Under the pieces are notes generated by a model, which saw only the letters and a list, made by a program, of their open reading frames with translations, was not told the origin of the DNA and ran no database searches. A program made the translations under genes and the position numbers. Positions 58,262 to 64,000 of a stretch of 64,000 bases of DNA are shown here, piece after piece. The DNA lies in assembly GCA_902779675.1 (NCBI GenBank), contig CACZCK010000001.1, forward strand, positions 116,992 to 180,991, written 5' to 3'. The DNA is from an uncultured Coriobacteriaceae bacterium. Lineage in GTDB: Bacteria > Actinomycetota > Coriobacteriia > Coriobacteriales > Atopobiaceae. How positions within the stretch are numbered: the first letter of the stretch is position 1; each line of letters begins with the position of its first letter.

Positions 58262-61213
58262 ATGACCGACACCACCGCCCCCGCCAACCGCTTCGCGACG
58301 CCCGACTCGGCGCTCGCCACAGGCACTCATCACCAGGGATTCACCGTCACCGCCGTCGAGCCGCTGCCCGAGCTGACGGGCACCGCCTACGTCATGCGCC
58401 ACGACGCCACCGGCGCGCGCCTCATGTGGCTGGCCGTCGACGACCCCAACCGATCCTTTGCCATCGCGTTCAAGACGCCGCCCGCCGACGACACCGGCGT
58501 CTTCCACATCCTGGAGCACTCGGTGCTCTGCGGTTCGGACCGCTTCCCGGTCAAGGAGCCCTTCGTCAACCTGCTCAAGAGCTCCATGCAGACCTTCCTC
58601 AACGCCCTCACCTTCCCCGACAAGACCATGTATCCGGTCTCCTCGACCAACGTGGTCGACCTCGAGAACCTGATGGACGTGTACCTCGACGCGGTGCTGC
58701 ATCCGGCCATCTACCACCGTCCGCGCATCTTCGAGCAGGAGGGCTGGCACTACGAGTACGACCGCGACGCCGACCGTCTGGCCTACAACGGCGTGGTGTT
58801 CAACGAGATGAAGGGCTCGCTCTCCGACCCCGACGAGGTCGCCTTCATGAACATCTCGCGCGACCTCTTTCCCGACACACCCTATCGCTGGGAGTCGGGC
58901 GGCGACCCGCGCGCCATCCCGCAGCTCACCTACGAGCGCTTCCTCGACCACCACGCCCGCCACTACAACCTGCCCAACAGCTACACCGTCCTCTACGGCG
59001 ACCTCGACATCGAGCGCGAGCTGGCCTTTGTGGGCGAGCGCTTTGACAACGCCTGCGACCGCGGCGCCGGCGCACCCAACCCGCTGCCCCTGCAGGCACC
59101 CGTGGCGAGCCCCATGCGCCGCGTGGAGATGGCCACCGCACCCGAGAACGCCTCGGTGACCCTGGCCTTCGTGCTGGGCACCTTTGCCGACCGCGAGCGC
59201 ATCCTGGCGACCGACATCCTGCTCGACGCGCTCGCCGGCTCCAACGAGGCTCCGCTCAAGCGCGCCGTGCTCGACGCTGACCTGGGCGACGATTTCCAGG
59301 TGGGACTCATCGACAGCCTCATGCAGCCACAGATACTCATGACGCTCAAGGGCGCCAAGCCCGGCGTCGCCGAGCGCTTTGAGCAGCTGGTACGCGACAC
59401 CTGCGCCAAGCTGGTTGCCGAGGGCCTTGAGCGCGACCGCCTGCGCGCGGCACTGGCCCAGAGCGAGTTCAACCTGCGCGAGGCCGACTGGGGCGGCTCC
59501 TACTCCGACGGCGTGGCCTACTCGATGCAGGTCCTCTCCAGCTGGCTGTACGACGACGAGCATCCCGTAGACTACCTGCGCTACGAGGACGCCCTCGCCC
59601 ACATGAAGGCTGGCTTCGAGGGTGGATACTTCGAGCGCCTGCTGCAGGAGCTGATGTGCGACAGCGTCCACCACGCGGCCATCGAGCTGGTGCCCGTGGA
59701 GGAGGGCGACGCCGCAGAGGAGCAGGCGGAGCTCGCCGCCTACCGTGCCACTCTGGACGATGCTGCCATCGCGCAGATCGAGGCCGAGGTCGAGGCCCTG
59801 CGCGAGGAGCAGGAGCGCGAGGACGCCCCCGAGGACCTGGCGCGCCTGCCGCACCTGTCGGTCGACGACATTGGCGACGCCCCGCATGAGACGCCCGCCC
59901 AGTGGGTCGACGCTCCGCTGCCATGCCTCGCGCACGAGCTGGACACCCACCGCGTGGTGTATGCCTACCACTACTTTGACCTACGCCGCCTCACCTTCGA
60001 GGACCTGCCCTACGTGGGTCTGCTCACCGACGTGCTCACCAAGCTGGGCACCGAGCGCCTGAGCGCCGCCCAGCTCGATACCGTGCTCGAAGAGAACCTG
60101 GGCGCACTCAGCTTCTTCTGCGAGCTGTATGGCAAGGACGACGACCCTGACTACGTGCGCCCGCTGTTGGTAGCGGGTGCCAGCGCGCTCGCCGAGAAGG
60201 TCGAGGCCCTGGCCACCCTGCCCTCCGAGGTCTGGGGCACCACCCGCTACGACGGGCTCGACCAGATCCGCGACATCCTGCAGCAGCGGCGCGTATCCAT
60301 GGAGCAGCGCTATCTAGGCGCGGGCCACGCCGCAGCCATGGCGCGCCTGGGCACCTACTTCAGCCGTGCGTCCATCGCGCAGGACGCCTGCTCGGGCATC
60401 GGCTACTACCAGTTCGTCAAGGACCTCCTCGCCCATTGGGACGAGCGTGCGCCGCAGCTGCCCGAGCGTCTTGCTCAGCTGGCCAAGCGCATCTTCACGG
60501 CCGACGAGGTGCTTGTGAGCATCACCGGCAGTGCCGAGGACCGCGCACGCTTCTGGGAGGCCGGCGGCACGCTGGGCCTGCCCACGGCCGGCGCGGAGGC
60601 CTGCGCGCACCAGCTCGTGCCGCCCGCGCCGCAGGTGCGCAACGAGGCCTTCGTCACCCCGGCCAACGTGTGCTTCGTGGCCGAGGGCCAGCCGCGCACC
60701 CAGCTCGACGAGGGCACCCGCGGGTCCTGGACGATCGCGTCGCGCGCCCTCTCCTACGACTACCTCTGGAACGAGGTGCGTGTGAAGGGCGGCGCCTATG
60801 GCTGCGGCTTCAGGTACGGCACCGACGGGCGCATGCAGTTCTGGTCCTACCGCGACCCTGCCGTAGACCCCTCCGTCGCCCGCTTCGAGCAGGCAGCCCC
60901 GTGGATTGCGGACTGGCAGCCTTCCGACGACGACCTCACCGGCTACATCGTCTCGTCGGTCGCCTCCCACGACGCCCCGCTCAAGCCGCGCCAGCTCGCT
61001 CGCAGACAGGACAGCCTGATCCTGGCCGAGCGCCCCGAGGGCTGGCGTGACGAGTCGCGCACGCAGATGCTGGCCGTCACGCCGCAGAAGGTTCGCGACC
61101 TGGCGCCCGCGCTCGCCCAGCTGCCCGAGCGCCGAGCGCTGTGCGTCTTTGGCAACCGCGAGAAGATCGAGGAGAGCGATCTCGGGCTCACCGTCATCGA
61201 CCTGATGGGCTAG
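58262..61213 (+). CDS. M16C insulinase-family metallopeptidase (PreP-like)
   Basis: A 983-residue zinc peptidase. The inverted zinc motif HILEH is at residues 82-86, with the third ligand glutamate in GVVFNEMKGSLSDPD. The conserved TFPDKTMYPVSSTN segment follows, and the C-terminal inactive half includes VRVKGGAYGCGFRYG. M16C enzymes enclose and degrade peptides up to about 70 residues. No signal peptide is seen, so it is probably cytosolic. The ATG at 58262 has GGAGGA; the longer frame is not supported. A 23-bp perfect hairpin follows the stop. Confidence 0.94.
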   Translation: MTDTTAPANRFATPDSALATGTHHQGFTVTAVEPLPELTGTAYVMRHDATGARLMWLAVDDPNRSFAIAFKTPPADDTGVFHILEHSVLCGSDRFPVKEPFVNLLKSSMQTFLNALTFPDKTMYPVSSTNVVDLENLMDVYLDAVLHPAIYHRPRIFEQEGWHYEYDRDADRLAYNGVVFNEMKGSLSDPDEVAFMNISRDLFPDTPYRWESGGDPRAIPQLTYERFLDHHARHYNLPNSYTVLYGDLDIERELAFVGERFDNACDRGAGAPNPLPLQAPVASPMRRVEMATAPENASVTLAFVLGTFADRERILATDILLDALAGSNEAPLKRAVLDADLGDDFQVGLIDSLMQPQILMTLKGAKPGVAERFEQLVRDTCAKLVAEGLERDRLRAALAQSEFNLREADWGGSYSDGVAYSMQVLSSWLYDDEHPVDYLRYEDALAHMKAGFEGGYFERLLQELMCDSVHHAAIELVPVEEGDAAEEQAELAAYRATLDDAAIAQIEAEVEALREEQEREDAPEDLARLPHLSVDDIGDAPHETPAQWVDAPLPCLAHELDTHRVVYAYHYFDLRRLTFEDLPYVGLLTDVLTKLGTERLSAAQLDTVLEENLGALSFFCELYGKDDDPDYVRPLLVAGASALAEKVEALATLPSEVWGTTRYDGLDQIRDILQQRRVSMEQRYLGAGHAAAMARLGTYFSRASIAQDACSGIGYYQFVKDLLAHWDERAPQLPERLAQLAKRIFTADEVLVSITGSAEDRARFWEAGGTLGLPTAGAEACAHQLVPPAPQVRNEAFVTPANVCFVAEGQPRTQLDEGTRGSWTIASRALSYDYLWNEVRVKGGAYGCGFRYGTDGRMQFWSYRDPAVDPSVARFEQAAPWIADWQPSDDDLTGYIVSSVASHDAPLKPRQLARRQDSLILAERPEGWRDESRTQMLAVTPQKVRDLAPALAQLPERRALCVFGNREKIEESDLGLTVIDLMG

Positions 61214-61243
61214 GCAACCCAAGACAGACAAAGGCACTCGACC

Positions 61244-61299
61244 ATCGGGGGCGGCTCCTTTTGGACCAACGTTTTCGTCCAAAAGGAGCCGCCCCCGAT
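61244..61299. repeat. Perfect 23-bp inverted repeat after the M16 peptidase gene
   Basis: Arms 61244-61266 and 61277-61299 contain ATCGGGGGCGGCTCC and its complement; the loop is 10 bases. No T-run follows. The GGGGGCGGCTCC arm resembles the third palindrome at 15698 (GGGGACGGCTCC), so the two may belong to one family. Confidence 0.85.
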
Positions 61300-61537
61300 G
61301 TCCAAATCGCCACCCGCAGTGGGTTGCCAGCAGGCCTCCACACCCTGTCCACAGGCCGTTCGCAGACGTTCGGCGGCAAGACGTCCTAATACCCCAAGCC
61401 CCACCTGCGCAACCACAAAAACGTTGCCAAGAGGTTGCCAAATCGGCATGTGGCGGATTTGTTTTTTACGGATTAATTGTTTATTAGGCCGCACTATTTC
61501 TACCTGCGCCAACAGGCCTTTTCTACAGCTTTTCACC

Positions 61538-61581
61538 AAACATGTGGTGTTTTCAACACAGACGTGGCACAAGATGTTGTG
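61538..61581 (+). promoter_or_regulatory. Two NrdR-box-like palindromes upstream of nrdD
   Basis: AAACATGTGGTGTTT (61538-61552) and CACAAGATGTTGTG (61568-61581), centred about 30 bases apart. NrdR represses ribonucleotide reductase genes through paired palindromes about three helical turns apart. The match to the ACACWATATWGTGT-type consensus is partial. Confidence 0.45.
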
Positions 61582-61686
61582 GCATAGTAGTTCAGGCGCT
61601 CAGGCGCCCAGACACCATGTCATCCCGCGCGGAGCCCCCTGGCACCGCAAGACGCAGGCAACCCACGAGACGCAAGGGAACGCAAC

Positions 61687-63909
61687 GTGAAGATCATCAA
61701 GCGCAACGGTTCCGAGGTCCAGTTCGACCTCAGCAAGATCGAGAACGCCATCAAGGCCGCCAACCAGGAGGTCCCCCAGGAGGAGCGCCTCAGCGAGCGC
61801 GCCATCAAGTTCGCGTCCCTCAACGTCGAGGACAAGTGCAAGGCCGCCGGCCACACCGTGACCGTCGAGGAGATCCAGGACATGGTGGAGGACCAGCTGA
61901 TGGCCCTCGACCGCTTCTCCGTTGCCCGCAAGTACATCATCTACCGCTACCTGCAGAACCAGAAGCGTCACAAGAACACGACCGACGACAAGATCCTCTC
62001 GCTCATCGAGTGCGTGAACGAGGAGGTCAAGCAGGAGAACTCCAACAAGAACCCCACCGTGGTCTCGGTGCAGCGCGACTACATGGCCGGCGAGGTCTCC
62101 AAGGACCTCACCATGCGCACGCTGCTGCCCGCCGACGTCGTTGAGGCGCACGAGAACGGCATCATCCACTTCCATGACGCCGACTACTTCGCGCAGCACA
62201 TGCACAACTGCGACCTTGTCAATCTCGAGGACATGCTGCAGAACGGCACCGTCATCAGCGGCACCCTCATCGAGAAGCCGCACAGCTTTAGCACCGCCTG
62301 CAACATTGCCACGCAGATCATCGCCCAGGTGGCCTCCACCCAGTACGGTGGCCAGTCCATCAGCCTCACGCACCTGGCCCCCTTCGTGGACGTCAGCCGC
62401 AAGAAGATCCGCCGCTCGGTCTATGCCGAGATGGAGACCATCGGCTTCAAGGCCTCCAAGGAGCAGATCGACGTCATGGTCGAGAAGCGCCTGCGCGAGG
62501 AGGTCGCCCGCGGCGTCCAGACCATCCAGTACCAGGTGGTCACCCTCATGACTACCAACGGCCAGGCCCCCTTCATCACCGTCTTCATGTACCTCAACGA
62601 GGCACGCAACGCCCAGGAGAAGGCCGACCTCGCCCTCATCATCGAGGAGATGCTGCGCCAGCGCCATCAGGGCGTCAAGAACGAGAAGGGCGTCTGGATC
62701 ACCCCGGCCTTCCCCAAGCTCATCTACGTGCTCGAACCCGACAACCTGACCGAGGGCACCCCGTACTTCTACCTCACCAAGCTGGCTGCCAAGTGCACCG
62801 CCAAGCGCATGGTGCCCGACTACATCTCCGAGAAGAAGATGTTCGAGTACAAGCTCTCCAAGGGCGAGACCGAGGGCAACGGCGACTGCTACACCTGCAT
62901 GGGCTGCCGCAGCTTCCTCACGCCCGACCGCTCCGGCAACGGATACAACAACGTGGCCAAGGCCAAGAACTACGAGCCGGGCAAGCCCAAGTACTACGGC
63001 CGCTTCAACCAGGGCGTCGTGACCATCAACCTGCCCGACGTGGCCCTGTCCTCCTCGGGCGACATGAAGCGCTTCTGGGAGATCTTCGACGAGCGCCTTG
63101 ACCTGTGCCACCGCGCCCTGCGCGCCCGCCACGAGCGCCTGAAGGGTACCGTCTCCGACGCCGCCCCCATCCTGTGGCAGTACGGCGCGCTGGCCCGCCT
63201 CGAGAAGGGCGAGACCATCGACAAGCTGCTCTACGGCGGCTACTCCACCATCAGCCTGGGCTATGCGGGCCTGTACGAGTGCGTCAAGTACATGACGGGC
63301 TACAGCCACACCGACCCCAAGGCCACCGAGTTCGCCCTCTCCGTGATGCAGCACATGAACGACAAGTGCACCGAGTGGAAGCTCGCCGAGGACATCGACT
63401 ACTCCGTCTACGGCACGCCCATCGAGAGCGTCACGTACAAGTTCGCCAAGTGCCTGCAGCGCCGCTTTGGTATCGTGCCGGGCATCACCGACAAGGGCTA
63501 CATCACCAACAGCTATCACGTGCACGTGACCGAGGAGATCGACGCCTTTACCAAGCTGAGCTTTGAGAGCGCCTTCCAGCGCCTCTCCCCCGGCGGCGCC
63601 ATCAGCTACGTCGAGGTGCCCAACATGCAGGACAACCTCGAGGCCGTCATCAGCGTGATGCAGTACATCTACGACAACATCATGTACGCCGAGCTCAACA
63701 CCAAGAGCGACTACTGCCAGGTGTGCGGCTACGACGGCGAGATCCAGATCGTGGAGGACGACGGCAAGCTGGTGTGGGAGTGCCCCTGCTGCGGCAACCG
63801 CGACCAGTCCAAGATGAACGTCGCCCGCAGGACCTGCGGCTACATTGGCACGCAGTACTGGAACCAGGGCCGTACCCAGGAGATCAAGGACAGGGTACTG
63901 CACCTGTAG
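61687..63909 (+). CDS. nrdD: Anaerobic (class III) ribonucleoside-triphosphate reductase
   Basis: A 740-residue glycyl-radical enzyme making dNTPs without oxygen. The N-terminal ATP-cone (about 1-95) begins KIIKRNGSEVQFDLSKIENA. The core has IHFHDADYFAQHMHNCDL and STACNIATQI; the C-terminal zinc site is CQVCGYDG ... CPCCGNRD; the radical glycine is Gly718 in RRTCGYIGTQYWNQG. It needs the NrdG activase, probably just past the window. The start is GTG 61687 with AAGGGA. It has a long upstream region with NrdR-like boxes and a 19-bp palindrome after its stop. Confidence 0.97.
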   Translation: MKIIKRNGSEVQFDLSKIENAIKAANQEVPQEERLSERAIKFASLNVEDKCKAAGHTVTVEEIQDMVEDQLMALDRFSVARKYIIYRYLQNQKRHKNTTDDKILSLIECVNEEVKQENSNKNPTVVSVQRDYMAGEVSKDLTMRTLLPADVVEAHENGIIHFHDADYFAQHMHNCDLVNLEDMLQNGTVISGTLIEKPHSFSTACNIATQIIAQVASTQYGGQSISLTHLAPFVDVSRKKIRRSVYAEMETIGFKASKEQIDVMVEKRLREEVARGVQTIQYQVVTLMTTNGQAPFITVFMYLNEARNAQEKADLALIIEEMLRQRHQGVKNEKGVWITPAFPKLIYVLEPDNLTEGTPYFYLTKLAAKCTAKRMVPDYISEKKMFEYKLSKGETEGNGDCYTCMGCRSFLTPDRSGNGYNNVAKAKNYEPGKPKYYGRFNQGVVTINLPDVALSSSGDMKRFWEIFDERLDLCHRALRARHERLKGTVSDAAPILWQYGALARLEKGETIDKLLYGGYSTISLGYAGLYECVKYMTGYSHTDPKATEFALSVMQHMNDKCTEWKLAEDIDYSVYGTPIESVTYKFAKCLQRRFGIVPGITDKGYITNSYHVHVTEEIDAFTKLSFESAFQRLSPGGAISYVEVPNMQDNLEAVISVMQYIYDNIMYAELNTKSDYCQVCGYDGEIQIVEDDGKLVWECPCCGNRDQSKMNVARRTCGYIGTQYWNQGRTQEIKDRVLHL

Positions 63910-63933
63910 GTACGTGAGGCCCGAGAGCCCAAA

Positions 63934-64000
63934 CAGGCGGCCGCCCACTTCCACGCGCTCCCCCTTCGCAGGTCGCGCTTAGGAAGTGGGCGGCCGCCTG
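63934..64000. terminator. 19-bp perfect palindrome after nrdD (window end)
   Basis: CAGGCGGCCGCCCACTTCC (63934-63952) and its complement (63982-64000) around a 29-base loop. It may be a terminator; the window ends at its last base, so a T-run cannot be checked. Confidence 0.6.

Larger units (their letters stand above)
61214..61686. other. Long nrdD upstream region with hairpin and NrdR-like boxes
   Basis: 473 bases without a gene. It contains the large inverted repeat (61244-61299), an A/T-rich stretch likely to hold the nrdD promoter (61440-61530), and two NrdR-like palindromes (61538-61581). Confidence 0.65.

Noticed and set aside
1..64000. CRISPR arrays
   Set aside because: No series of evenly spaced direct repeats was seen; the repeats present are palindromes or dispersed intergenic elements.

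Overview
The window looks like a chromosomal segment of an anaerobic, high-GC Gram-positive bacterium of the class Coriobacteriia (Atopobiaceae/Olsenella-like is my best guess). The reasons are strong G/C bias at third codon positions, clear AGGAGG ribosome binding sites with frequent GTG starts, an archaeal-style topoisomerase I upstream of tmk-holB-ricT, a single TatA-like protein next to TatC, a class III (oxygen-sensitive) ribonucleotide reductase, and several protein types I associate with Coriobacteriia. The genus is inference. There is no CRISPR array, rRNA, prophage or transposase gene; one tRNA (Thr, CGT) is present.

Layout. 0-2 kb: the N-terminal part of a minus-strand gene, a small MscS channel and an ABC-type ATPase. 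2-9 kb: a palindrome-rich gap, tRNA-Thr, then a long minus-strand run read from hpf through DegV, a 3-hydroxyisobutyrate-dehydrogenase-like enzyme, a NYN-domain protein, a HEAT-like protein and a SurA-like membrane protein to a DUF523-purine nucleoside phosphorylase fusion. 9-13.7 kb: an orphan substrate-binding lipoprotein, ComF, an AbiEi-like/nuclease-like protein and a uracil/hypoxanthine glycosylase. 13.7-19.4 kb: a degenerate GH5-like protein, rsmI, metG, rsmA and TatD. 19.7-27 kb: an SDR and the topA-tmk-holB-ricT block. 27-31 kb: a lower-GC PLD-helicase-DUF3427 gene and a YdeI-like gene. 31-35 kb: a zinc-ribbon membrane protein, two lipoproteins and a 22-residue mini-gene. 35-40.5 kb: tatA/tatC, STAS, TPR protein, aminotransferase and two small hypothetical genes. 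40.6-45.5 kb: nhaA, a second DegV, a DUF1836 regulator, mtnN and a second MscS. 45.5-51.7 kb: pcrA, a U32 peptidase-family protein, a low-molecular-weight phosphatase and a YARHG protein. 52-55.4 kb: a complete polar amino-acid ABC transporter whose binding protein has a Tat lipoprotein signal. 55.7-64 kb: uppP, a secreted lysozyme-like protein, an M16 metallopeptidase and nrdD behind putative NrdR boxes.

How it fits together. Most genes are housekeeping (translation, rRNA modification, replication/repair, envelope, nutrient uptake). The accessory signals are the helicase gene, the AbiEi-like gene and, above all, the intergenic DNA. Gene 3' ends are repeatedly marked by palindromes of at least three sequence families. 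A roughly 167-bp element with terminal inverted repeats occurs three times; two copies in opposite orientation bracket the AbiEi-like gene and the glycosylase. I found no complete, clearly new multi-gene system; the repeat families and several odd proteins are the best leads.
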